The notes beneath the pieces were generated by a model. The model searched no databases and was not told the DNA's origin. It worked only from the letters and a program-made list of their open reading frames with translations. DNA of 38,489 bases from an uncultured Collinsella sp. (GTDB taxonomy: Bacteria; Actinomycetota; Coriobacteriia; Coriobacteriales; Coriobacteriaceae): NCBI GenBank assembly GCA_938023085.1, contig CALHDP010000167.1, positions 1 to 38,489 on the forward strand. The letters are read 5' to 3'. Each line of letters starts with the position of its first letter. Positions within the stretch are counted from its first letter, which is position 1. Positions 24,302 through 31,922 of the stretch are shown in pieces. Made by a program: the position numbers and the translations under genes.

Positions 24302-25618
24302 TTACTCGGAAGCAGCCTTCTCGGTCTTCCAGCCATCGACGAAGGCGTTCTTGACGCCGTCCCACTTGCTGTTGTCGGCAGCATAGGCAATCAGAGCCTG
24401 CTTGAGGTTCTTCTTCCACTCCTCAGAGGGGATGTAGACGAAGTCCCAAGCGACGGTCTTCTTGCCGTCCTTGGCCATGGCAACGGCCTGCTGCGAGAAG
24501 ACGTTGGTGGTCTCCTTAGCGCTCTTGAACGGGGCAGTCAGACCCATCTTGTCAGCGATGATGCTGGTGGCGGTGTCAGAAGTGACGCACCAATACATGA
24601 AGTCCTCGGTGGCCTTCTGGGCATCCTCGGAAGCCTGGGAGCTGACGCACCAGTAGTTCTCGCCGCCGGAGCACAGGCCCTGGTTCTCCTCGCCGTCGAC
24701 ACCGATGTAGATGGGCATCATGCCAATCTGATCGTCGGTCATGCCGGCCTTGGTGAGGTCAGCGTAGGCCCAAGAACCGTTCTGATAGAAGACGGCCTTG
24801 CCGGTTGCGAACTCGTTGGTGGCGTCGTCGCCGGTCTTGGAGGCAAGCTGCGAAGGATCGCAGGTGGAGTCGGTGATGTACAGGTCGAAAATCTGCTTGA
24901 AGTTGTCGAGATACTCGCCCTTGATCTCGTCGTCCTCCTGGTTGTGCTCCTTCTCGAACTCGTAGTAGAGCGGGAGGTTGGCGAGGTGGGTGGTGTAGCG
25001 CCAGCTGGAGGAGTCATCCATGCCAGCAGAAGTGAAGGCACCCTCAATGCCAAGCTCGTCCTTGCGGGCCTGGATGTCGTCGGCACAAGCCTTCAGCTTG
25101 TCGAAGGAGTTGATGTCCTCGGCCTTGTAGCCAGCCTTCTCGAGCAGCTGCTTGTTGTAGATGATGCCGTAGCTCTCCTGGACCCAGTCGATACCCAGAT
25201 CCTTGCCATCGGACTGCAGAGCCAGGGAGTCGTCAATGAGCTCACCGCGGAGCTTGGTATCGGACAGGTCGGCGCAGTAATCCTTCCAGTTCTTAAGGCC
25301 GGTGGGGCCGTTGACCTGGAACAGGGTCGGAGCGGAGCTCTTGGACATCTCGGACTTGAGCTTCTCCTCGTAGGTGTTGGAGGCAGCGGTCACGATCTTG
25401 ACCTCGACGCCCTTCTCCTTCTTATAGGCCTTGGCGATCTCCTTCCACTCCTTGTCGACCTCGGGCTTGAATTGGAGGAAATAGACCTCGGCAGCGTCAC
25501 CAGAAGCAGAGGAGCCGGAGCCGGCGGAGCCGCCGCAGCCTACAAGACCAAGGCCCAGAACCGCAGCCGCGGAACCAGCAAAGCCCAGGAACTGCCTTCT
25601 GCTCATTTCGTTCTTCAT
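24302..25618 (-). CDS. Sugar ABC importer lipoprotein substrate-binding protein
   Basis: A 438-residue extracytoplasmic solute-binding protein of the CUT1 class. The signal peptide carries both a twin-arginine-like SRRQFLGFAG and a lipobox LGLVGCGGS, so it is a membrane-anchored lipoprotein, perhaps Tat-exported. The mature part begins after a Gly/Ser linker and has the bilobal sugar-binding texture (VDKEWKEIAKAYKKEKGVEV, FATGKAVFYQNGSWAYADL). ATG 25618 is favoured because GGGTGG precedes it; the frame is open to 25636. It is the first gene of the importer operon. An operator-like TTGTTTGAACAA lies about 110 bp upstream. The ligand is unknown, with maltodextrin likely by context. Confidence 0.9.
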   Translation of the reverse strand: MKNEMSRRQFLGFAGSAAAVLGLGLVGCGGSAGSGSSASGDAAEVYFLQFKPEVDKEWKEIAKAYKKEKGVEVKIVTAASNTYEEKLKSEMSKSSAPTLFQVNGPTGLKNWKDYCADLSDTKLRGELIDDSLALQSDGKDLGIDWVQESYGIIYNKQLLEKAGYKAEDINSFDKLKACADDIQARKDELGIEGAFTSAGMDDSSSWRYTTHLANLPLYYEFEKEHNQEDDEIKGEYLDNFKQIFDLYITDSTCDPSQLASKTGDDATNEFATGKAVFYQNGSWAYADLTKAGMTDDQIGMMPIYIGVDGEENQGLCSGGENYWCVSSQASEDAQKATEDFMYWCVTSDTATSIIADKMGLTAPFKSAKETTNVFSQQAVAMAKDGKKTVAWDFVYIPSEEWKKNLKQALIAYAADNSKWDGVKNAFVDGWKTEKAASE

Positions 25619-25725
25619 TACAATCCACCCTTTCACACCGTGGCGGCACCCTTTGCCGCCGCCTTCGGAGATTGGCTCGGGGACTTTGCCCCTTTTGCTG
25701 ATTTGTACAATACGCTATTTGGCTA

Positions 25726-25739
25726 GTTGTTTGAACAAG
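25726..25739 (-). promoter_or_regulatory. Operator candidate upstream of the importer operon
   Basis: GTTGTTTGAACAAG holds the dyad TTGTT-TG-AACAA. It differs by one base from the GTTTAAAC core in front of malQ, the GntR gene and the PTS gene. It sits in the AT-richer promoter zone of the binding-protein gene. Confidence 0.5.
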
Positions 25740-25831
25740 TATTACTAGAGCGGTAGAAAAACATCGGTGAACGGTAATTTCAACTTGATACTTGACAAGT
25801 TTTGTATAAACAATTATTTGTTATCGATTGC

Positions 25832-25886
25832 AGAGAAAACGCCCGGTCAAGCCGATGCATCGTCGGTTTGACCGGGCGTTTTCTCT
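25832..25886. terminator. Bidirectional terminator between the GntR gene and the importer promoter
   Basis: A 24-bp stem (25832-25855 with 25863-25886, one G-T pair) with loop TGCATCG has TTTTCTCT on the exit side in both directions. It ends the minus-strand GntR transcript and insulates the importer promoter. Confidence 0.9.
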
Positions 25887-25924
25887 TTGAGGGCATGAGT
25901 CTCGTCAGGCTGCGAGCTAGCCGG

Positions 25925-26644
25925 CTATCGCTTGGAGTTGACGCGGTAGTGGAAGATCTCAGGATGCGTGCGGGTATGCGTGACCTCGAACAAGATGCCG
26001 TCCGAGGTGTACGACTGGCTCTCCATGACGGCGACACAGTTGTATTTGCCAAGGTCCAAGTAGCTGCAGTCCTCATCGTTGGCAAGCTCGACGCTCACTG
26101 TACGGCGACTCGCCATCACCTTGACGCCGCGTTTGTGCTCCAGATAGTCGTAAATTGACTTTGCGGCGATCTCGGGCGTCAGACCCTTGGCGATCGACTC
26201 CAAAAAGTAACCATGGTCTACTTGGCGCGCATTGCCGTTAAGGCTTCGGACACGCACCACGCGAATCAACTCCTCGCCCACCTTAAAGCCCAGGCGACGA
26301 GAGAGTTGCTCAGTGCAAATCAAATGCTCAAAAGACTTGACCTCGGTCGATGCGACGGCATTGTTGCGCTTTGCAAACTCGCCAAACGACTCAACCTCTT
26401 CGAGTGCGCCCAACATGTCGGTTTCGCCCTTAAGCCAAATAACGCGCACGCCCTTGCCGTGTATGGGCTGCACAAACATCCCGTCGGACAGCATACCCAA
26501 GGCGCGACGGACGGTATTGCGAGTGCATCCGAACTCCGCGGTCAGCTCGGCTTCGGTTGGCAGCATCTCCTGAAACGCATAGGTCCCATTAATGATGCGC
26601 GAGCGTATTTCTCGGTAGATTCCTTCGTATATCGCTTTTGGCAT
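25925..26644 (-). CDS. GntR-family regulator with UTRA domain (TreR/HutC type)
   Basis: A 239-residue repressor-type protein. The N-terminal winged helix reads IYREIRSRIINGTYAFQEML, then PTEAELTAEFGCTRNTVRRA. The C-terminal UTRA effector domain runs from about residue 75 (ELIRVVRVRSLNG, AVMESQSYTSDGILFEVTH). UTRA domains of this class bind phosphorylated or free sugars such as trehalose-6-P. ATG 26644 has AGAGGTG upstream. The gene is divergent from the PTS-HAD fusion, and a GTTTAAAC site lies in front of each, so it most likely senses the PTS product and regulates both, perhaps also malQ and the importer. Confidence 0.9.
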   Translation of the reverse strand: MPKAIYEGIYREIRSRIINGTYAFQEMLPTEAELTAEFGCTRNTVRRALGMLSDGMFVQPIHGKGVRVIWLKGETDMLGALEEVESFGEFAKRNNAVASTEVKSFEHLICTEQLSRRLGFKVGEELIRVVRVRSLNGNARQVDHGYFLESIAKGLTPEIAAKSIYDYLEHKRGVKVMASRRTVSVELANDEDCSYLDLGKYNCVAVMESQSYTSDGILFEVTHTRTHPEIFHYRVNSKR

Positions 26645-26697
26645 TGTTTCACCTCTACATTGTTCATTTCCGGCTAGGCACGATAGCATTTCTTAAA

Positions 26698-26708
26698 GTT
26701 GTTTAAAC
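26698..26708. promoter_or_regulatory. Operator candidate in front of the GntR gene
   Basis: GTTGTTTAAAC contains the 8-bp palindrome GTTTAAAC at 26701-26708, 57 bp upstream of the regulator start. This is a suitable position for autoregulation. Confidence 0.55.
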
Positions 26709-26807
26709 CGAATATCGGTAAAGCGACAGGATTTAACCGTTGACGGTTTCTGTCATGCCCAAATCGGTTTCGCTCAAAACTGCCGGTACGACAATCGTCT
26801 GGTCCTC

Positions 26808-26831
26808 TACAATGAATCCATTGTTTAAACG
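26808..26831 (+). promoter_or_regulatory. PTS-HAD promoter -10 box with adjacent operator candidate
   Basis: TACAAT (26808-26813) resembles the malQ -10. TTGTTTAAACG follows at 26821-26831, covering the expected start-site region. Bound protein here would block transcription. Confidence 0.55.
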
Positions 26832-26873
26832 TTTCCCCACGCGCAACGCGCCTCGATATTCGGAAGGCAGAAC

Positions 26874-29324
26874 ATGCTGCAAAAAATCCAACGCTTTGGC
26901 GGGGCAATGTTCGCGCCCGCCATGCTGTTTTCTATATCAGGCCTCATGGTCGGCGTCTCCGCTCTCGCAACGACTGCGGACATCGTCGGCGATCTCGCCG
27001 TATACGGAACCCCTTGGTACGTTTTTTGGACCATCATCCAGCGCGGCTCGTGGACGGTCTTTAAACGCCTCCCGCTCCTTTTTGCCGTAGCGCTGCCCAT
27101 CGGTCTTGCCCAAAAACAACCGGCTCGTTGCTGCCTCGAGGCTCTCGTCGCCTATTTTGCCTACTGCTTCTTTTTGAGCGAGATCATTAAGCTGAGCGGA
27201 GACAACCTTGGACTTGAGTACCCGTCATCTTTGACCCCCGTCAGCGGTATCACCGTCATCGACGGCATCAAGACGCTCGACACCGGCATTATCGGCCCGC
27301 TGGCGGTATCGGCAACCGTCGTCGCCATCCATGACCGCTTCTACGATGCCAAGATTCCCGATTGGCTCGGCACCTTCTCGGGCTCCTCGCTGGTCTACCT
27401 CATTAGCTTTTTTGCCGTGTTTGCCCTTGCCGCTATCTCGGCCGCCATCGTGCCCTACGTATACGATGTAACCGATACGCTGCGTCACGCGCTTGCAGGC
27501 GTCGGTCCCTTTGGCGTGGGCATCTTTGTCTTTTTAGAACGAGCACTCGAGCCCTTTGGCCTGCACCACCTGCTCTACATGCCGATCTACTACGACAACC
27601 TGGTCATTAACGACGGCATCTACGCCACGTGGAGCAGTTTGCTCCCCATCCTCTCCCATAGCACGCGCCCCCTTAATGAGCTTGCGCCGTGGGCCGGTTT
27701 TACCGCCACCGGCTGGGTCAAGCTCTTTGGCCTTCCTGCCATCGCAGCTGCGTTCTACTCCACCGCAAAACCCGAGCGCCGCGCCGGCCTCAGGGTCATC
27801 CTTGCTCCCGCCATCATCGCCTCGGTGGTTTGCGGCGTTACCGAGCCACTCGAGTTTCTCTTTATGTTCACCCACCCCGGGCTCTTTTTGCTCTACGCCG
27901 TCTTATCGTCTTGCCTTGCCACAGCCATGAATCTCTTTGGCATCGTCGGCATCTTCTCGGGCGGCCTCATGGAGATGGCAGCCTTCAACTTTATTCCGCT
28001 CATGCGCACGCATGCCGGTGCCTATCTTTTGGCGCTCGGCATCGGCCTTGCCTTTAGCCTCATCTTTTTTGTTAGTTTTCGAGCACTCATCTTGGTCTAT
28101 GACCTTAAGACGCCGGGCCGCGAGAATCATGTCGCCAATCGCGCGGCAATCGATTGTTTAACGGGAAGCGACTTTGCCAAAGAGCAATCTCCCAATGACG
28201 AGGTCAATAGTCGATCCGATCAAGATCACGTCCTCGCTGAGCGGGTAATTCAGCTTTTAGGTGGCGTTGGCAATATCGTGGGCGCAACCAACTGCGCCAC
28301 GCGTCTGCGCGTCGAGGTCGCAGACCCTTCCATCGTTGCAGATAACGCGTCGTTTGTCGCGGTGGGCGCCAAGGGCCTTATCATTACGGGCAAGACCGCC
28401 CAGGTGATTATCGGCATCTCCGTTCCCCGCGTTAAAGAGCATTTTGACCAGATCATGGGCCTCGAGCCGGGATTTGTGCCCACCACCTCGGCCTCCCCTG
28501 CCGCCAGCGCAGCCCATAAGCGCGGCGACATCTGCTTCTTCGATATCGACGGAACGCTCGCCTGGCAAGACCCCAGGCTCGCCCAAGACCTTCCCGAAGA
28601 CGAGCGGGACCTCTCCCCCTATCCCAACGAGGCGGTTTCGCAGGCAATCCGCGATTTCGTTGCAAACGGCAACATGGCCTTTATCTGCACAGGGCGCACC
28701 CTCAGTTGCATCCACCCCAAACTTCTTGAGCTGCCCTGGACCGGCATCGTCTGTCTTGCGGGCGGTTACGCCGAGATCAACGGACACGCAATTCGCGATC
28801 TGTCGATGACGCCCAGTATGCTGCAGCGTCTTGCCCCCTATCTTGAGCAGTCGGGCGAAGTCATCCGCTTTGAGGGCCTCAACGGCGTCGTGCGCATGAG
28901 TGCCGATGCCCCCGATGCTCCCGGATACGCGCGCACCCTGGGCGACGCAGTCACGCAGCTGCAACATTACAGTGCCTACAAGATCTTGATGTCTACATCG
29001 CTCGCCAACCACATCGCTCAAGATAAGGCACTTGAGCCGCTGTTGTGCTTTAACGAGCTCGAACTCGAGGTAACCGAAATCTCGCCCCGCGAATGCACGA
29101 AGCGCAGGGGCATCCAGTCTGTACTCGACGCCCTCGATCCCCACCATGGAACCGTATACGGCATCGGCGACGCCAGCAATGACGTCTCGCTGATGAACGC
29201 CGTCGATGTCGGTATCGCCATGGGCAACGCGCCGGACTATCTCAAAAAGCGCGCCGACTACATCACCGACTCGGTCGACAAAGATGGCGTCGTCAAGGCG
29301 CTCGAGCACTTTAGGCTTATATAA
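26874..29324 (+). CDS. PTS EIIC-EIIB transporter fused to a HAD-IIB phosphatase
   Basis: An 816-residue fusion. Residues 1 to about 425 are a glucose-family EIIC membrane domain with MalX/GlvC features (RALEPFGLHHLLYMP, GVTEPLEFLFMF, closing LKTPGREN). Residues about 450-530 are EIIB, with the phospho-acceptor Cys474 in ATNCATRLRVEV. From about 550 a full HAD hydrolase of the Cof/sucrose-phosphatase type follows: motif I DIDGTLA (557), motif II Thr606 in ICTGRT, motif III Lys743, motif IV GDASND (765-770). There is no EIIA, so phosphate must come from a separate protein. The natural reading is uptake with phosphorylation and on-site dephosphorylation of the product, for example maltose-6'-P. 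ATG 26874 follows GGAAGG. Malto-oligosaccharide genes surround it. Confidence 0.9.
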   Translation: MLQKIQRFGGAMFAPAMLFSISGLMVGVSALATTADIVGDLAVYGTPWYVFWTIIQRGSWTVFKRLPLLFAVALPIGLAQKQPARCCLEALVAYFAYCFFLSEIIKLSGDNLGLEYPSSLTPVSGITVIDGIKTLDTGIIGPLAVSATVVAIHDRFYDAKIPDWLGTFSGSSLVYLISFFAVFALAAISAAIVPYVYDVTDTLRHALAGVGPFGVGIFVFLERALEPFGLHHLLYMPIYYDNLVINDGIYATWSSLLPILSHSTRPLNELAPWAGFTATGWVKLFGLPAIAAAFYSTAKPERRAGLRVILAPAIIASVVCGVTEPLEFLFMFTHPGLFLLYAVLSSCLATAMNLFGIVGIFSGGLMEMAAFNFIPLMRTHAGAYLLALGIGLAFSLIFFVSFRALILVYDLKTPGRENHVANRAAIDCLTGSDFAKEQSPNDEVNSRSDQDHVLAERVIQLLGGVGNIVGATNCATRLRVEVADPSIVADNASFVAVGAKGLIITGKTAQVIIGISVPRVKEHFDQIMGLEPGFVPTTSASPAASAAHKRGDICFFDIDGTLAWQDPRLAQDLPEDERDLSPYPNEAVSQAIRDFVANGNMAFICTGRTLSCIHPKLLELPWTGIVCLAGGYAEINGHAIRDLSMTPSMLQRLAPYLEQSGEVIRFEGLNGVVRMSADAPDAPGYARTLGDAVTQLQHYSAYKILMSTSLANHIAQDKALEPLLCFNELELEVTEISPRECTKRRGIQSVLDALDPHHGTVYGIGDASNDVSLMNAVDVGIAMGNAPDYLKKRADYITDSVDKDGVVKALEHFRLI

Positions 29325-29437
29325 GCAGCCGGCACGCGCACGCGTCCCGTTTCCCCAAATCGCCAAAACAGACGCGCCGGCAACTCCAATGTGGCAATAT
29401 GGTATCTGCACACCGCAACGATGTAACCCAAGAAAGA

Positions 29438-30463
29438 ATGCGAGAACCCGTGTCCAGTCCGTTTACCAGCTTTTTAGCCCAGCACTTTGACCAGATCAAC
29501 GACTATCTGGCCACGTTCTTTGACGGACAGGCGACCTCTGCCGATATCGAGCGCTACCTGTACGCGCCGCTCTCGGCTTTTACGGCCAACGCCGGCAAGC
29601 GCCACCGCCCGCTTATCTGCATGCTCGCCGCAACCGCAGTGGGCGGTAGCTTTGAGAGCGCTCGCAGCGCCGCGGCAGCTATCGAGCATTTCCAGTCGGG
29701 CGCACTGATCCACGACGACATCGCCGACAACGGACAGCTTCGTCGAGGCAAGCCCTGTATGCACCTTACCGAGGGCACGGGCCTTGCCATCAATTGTGGC
29801 GACCTGGCGCTCACCATGGTCACCAAGACGGTTCTCGACGACCCCACGCTGGAGTCCGACGTGAAGCTGCGTGTGCTCCACGAGCTTACCGAGATGATCG
29901 TCCGCACCATCGAGGGTCAAGCGCTCGACCTGGGTTGGGTCCGTGACGGGCGCTTTGATATCTCGGTTGATGACTACCTGGACATGGCGACGCACAAGAC
30001 CGCGTTTTACAGCGGAGCCACGCCGCTTGCCGCCGGAGCCATTATCGGCGGCGGCAGCGATGAGCAAATCGAAGCGCTGCGCGCCTTTGGCCTGTATACG
30101 GGCCTTGCCTTTCAGATTCAGGACGACCTGCTCAACCTTGTCGGCACTAAGGAAGCCGCCAACAAGGACTTCCGCACCGACATCACCGAGGGCAAGCGCA
30201 CGCTTGTCGCCGTACACGCCCTCTCTGATGAGCGCCACCACGACGAGGTCGAGGCGATTCTTTCCTCGGGCACCGATGATCCCGCGCAGCTCGCACGCGC
30301 CGTGGAGATCTTCCAGGAGACCGGCTCCATCGATTACGCCCACACTTACGCGCTCGACCTGACCGCTAAGGCCAAAGCGGCCATCGAGAACGTTGAGCTT
30401 GATCCGCACGCACGCGAGCTGTTCCTCTCCATGGCAGATTTCTTTGTGGAGCGCCTTAACTAA
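29438..30463 (+). CDS. Polyprenyl diphosphate synthase (trans-isoprenyl chain elongation)
   Basis: A class of prenyltransferases that condense isopentenyl diphosphate onto allylic diphosphates, feeding menaquinone side chains or lipid carriers. It has GKRHRPLICM, the first aspartate-rich motif LIHDDIADNGQLRRGKP, GLAFQIQDDLLNLVG with the second motif, and KDFRTDITEGKRTL. The second motif reads DDLLN rather than the usual DDxxD, a tolerated variant. The start is uncertain: ATG 29438 with AAGAAAG upstream is chosen; ATG 29399 or GTG 29450 are alternatives. The product is about 341 residues. It has no operon partners that tell the chain length. Confidence 0.9.
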   Translation: MREPVSSPFTSFLAQHFDQINDYLATFFDGQATSADIERYLYAPLSAFTANAGKRHRPLICMLAATAVGGSFESARSAAAAIEHFQSGALIHDDIADNGQLRRGKPCMHLTEGTGLAINCGDLALTMVTKTVLDDPTLESDVKLRVLHELTEMIVRTIEGQALDLGWVRDGRFDISVDDYLDMATHKTAFYSGATPLAAGAIIGGGSDEQIEALRAFGLYTGLAFQIQDDLLNLVGTKEAANKDFRTDITEGKRTLVAVHALSDERHHDEVEAILSSGTDDPAQLARAVEIFQETGSIDYAHTYALDLTAKAKAAIENVELDPHARELFLSMADFFVERLN

Positions 30464-30601
30464 CGGGGGCTATAAAACCTGTCAGCAGCGTTTTTAGGCA
30501 CAACTTGCTACACTGTTGAGTGCATGTTTATGCATCCCTTTGCGTTGTCTATCCGACAGACGCTCAAATAGTACGAATGGTACGCCGAAAGGGGTTCGTT
30601 C

Positions 30602-31507
30602 ATGGAACCTATTACAACGGGCATGCAAGGAGCAGCCGTCGAGGACGTGCAGTCTCGTCTCCTGCAGCTCGGCTACACGATTGATGCCGCCGAAGTCACC
30701 GACAAGTACTTTGGAGCCACCACTGAGCAGGCCGTCAGCACCTTCAGACTCGACAGCGGCCTTGCTGCCAGTCATGCCGTCGATATCCCCTGTTGGAGCG
30801 CCCTTGTAGACGCTTCGTATAAGCTGGGCGACCGCACCCTCTATCTGCGCATGCCCAATTTCCATGGCGCCGATGTGCAGGCCCTGCAGCGCGCTCTCAA
30901 CGTTTTGGGCTTTGCCTGTGGCGAAGACGACGGCTACTTTGGCCCGCATACCGAGGCCGCCCTGCAGCAGTTCCAGGAAAATGTCGGCCTGTTTGCCGAC
31001 GGCATGGCCTTCCAGGACACCTACGCCTACATCAACCGCCTGCACCATGTGTGGGAGGGCAAGCCCTCGGTCACCGAAGCCGAGTCCCGTATCGGTTTTG
31101 CTCGCGCCGCCAACGTGCTCGAGCGCTTCCAGATCGCCGTTATCGGCGAGGACCCCATCGCACGCAGCGTTGCGTCGCGCATGTGGAATATCGCCACGGC
31201 AACGACCGACAACAGCGGCATGATGCTCTGCGACTCCGAGGTCCCAACCGACGTAGATCTGGTGCTCGAGATCGCAAGCGACGAGCTGCCCGCCGACGCC
31301 GCACCGCGCGCCACGATTGCCCTCGCCGAGTGCCACAACCTGGCCCAGCGCATCCGCACTGCCAATGTCGCCGCGCAGCAGAAGCCGGCTCGCATTCGCA
31401 TTGAGCTCACGGGCATGACGCGCTACAACGGCACCTTCACGGCCAGCGACGCGCAGACACTCGCCGTACGCCTGCTCGATGGCGTTTGCGATGCCCTCGC
31501 AGATTAG
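30602..31507 (+). CDS. Tandem peptidoglycan-binding-domain protein with unassigned C-terminal domain
   Basis: A 301-residue protein with no signal peptide. Residues about 5-70 and 80-140 are two PG-binding type 1 repeats (AAVEDVQSRLLQLGYTI, then ADVQALQRALNVLGFACG with DGYFGPHTEAALQQFQENVG). The last 130 residues (FQIAVIGEDPIARSVASRMW onward) have the position and size of an amidase_3 domain. I see none of its zinc-binding His/Glu residues, so the domain may be degenerate or unrelated. Actinobacterial CwlM, a regulatory non-secreted amidase-like protein, has the same domain order and is a reasonable comparison. AAAGGGG lies upstream of ATG 30602. Confidence 0.75.
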   Translation: MEPITTGMQGAAVEDVQSRLLQLGYTIDAAEVTDKYFGATTEQAVSTFRLDSGLAASHAVDIPCWSALVDASYKLGDRTLYLRMPNFHGADVQALQRALNVLGFACGEDDGYFGPHTEAALQQFQENVGLFADGMAFQDTYAYINRLHHVWEGKPSVTEAESRIGFARAANVLERFQIAVIGEDPIARSVASRMWNIATATTDNSGMMLCDSEVPTDVDLVLEIASDELPADAAPRATIALAECHNLAQRIRTANVAAQQKPARIRIELTGMTRYNGTFTASDAQTLAVRLLDGVCDALAD

Positions 31508-31545
31508 GTACACTAAACGAGTTGCTTTTGGGCAACACCACACAT

Positions 31546-31620
31546 TGGGACGTAGTTCAACGGTAGAACTCCGGTTTTTGGTGCCGGCTGTTGGGGGTTC
31601 GAATCCCTCCGTCCCAGCCA
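31546..31620 (+). tRNA. tRNA-Gln (anticodon UUG), CCA encoded
   Basis: The acceptor TGGGACG pairs with CGTCCCA. There is a D-arm GTTC/GAAC, an anticodon stem CCGGT/GCCGG with loop TTTTGGT (anticodon TTG), a T-arm with TTCGAAT, discriminator G and genomic CCA at 31618-31620. A terminator follows directly. Confidence 0.95.
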
Positions 31621-31627
31621 AAGAAAC

Positions 31628-31666
31628 AAGCCTCTCGAACGCATAGCCGATCGGGAGGCTTTTCTT
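31628..31666 (+). terminator. Terminator of tRNA-Gln
   Basis: AAGCCTCTCGA (31628-31638) pairs with TCGGGAGGCTT (31651-31661, one T-G pair), followed by TTCTT. Confidence 0.85.
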
Positions 31667-31676
31667 GTGAGCAAGC

Positions 31677-31807
31677 GGAGGGATTCGAACCCGCAAGGGT
31701 GCGGAGCTGAGGAAACGCGAAGCGTTTTCCAGCGCAGCACGCAAGGAGCGAAGCGACGCAGCGGAGCGCGGCCGCCGACCAGGCGGACGCGGAATCCCTC
31801 CGTCCCA
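31677..31807. repeat. Partial tRNA-Gln copies: inverted T-arm and direct 3' end
   Basis: GGAGGGATTCGAACCC (31677-31692) is the exact inverse of tRNA-Gln 31595-31610. GAATCCCTCCGTCCCA (31792-31807) is a direct copy of tRNA-Gln 31601-31616. The roughly 100 bp between is GC-rich and palindromic without coding character. The direct copy has the form expected of an attachment-site scar. The rest of the gap to 31922 holds nothing recognisable. Confidence 0.75.
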
Positions 31808-31922
31808 TACCAGCAACGGGCTCCCCACATCTCGACTTACCAGCCAAACCGGCACTTAGGGACGTTCCTAAAGTGCCGGTCATCAACATGGTGCCGTGCG
31901 GCCCCGGCGGGCCGGCGTAGCA

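Noticed and set aside
24287..25726. 479-residue plus-strand ORF opposite the sugar-binding protein gene
   Set aside because: Leu/Val/Gly-rich mirror of the real minus-strand lipoprotein gene; no start signal or recognisable domain.
31670..31810. A second tRNA gene
   Set aside because: Only T-arm and acceptor-like scraps are present; no D-arm or anticodon arm can be folded.
30494..31855. 453-residue minus-strand ORF covering the tRNA and PG-binding gene
   Set aside because: It translates through the tRNA-Gln gene (the familiar GTEGFEPP artefact) and opposite a well-supported plus-strand gene.
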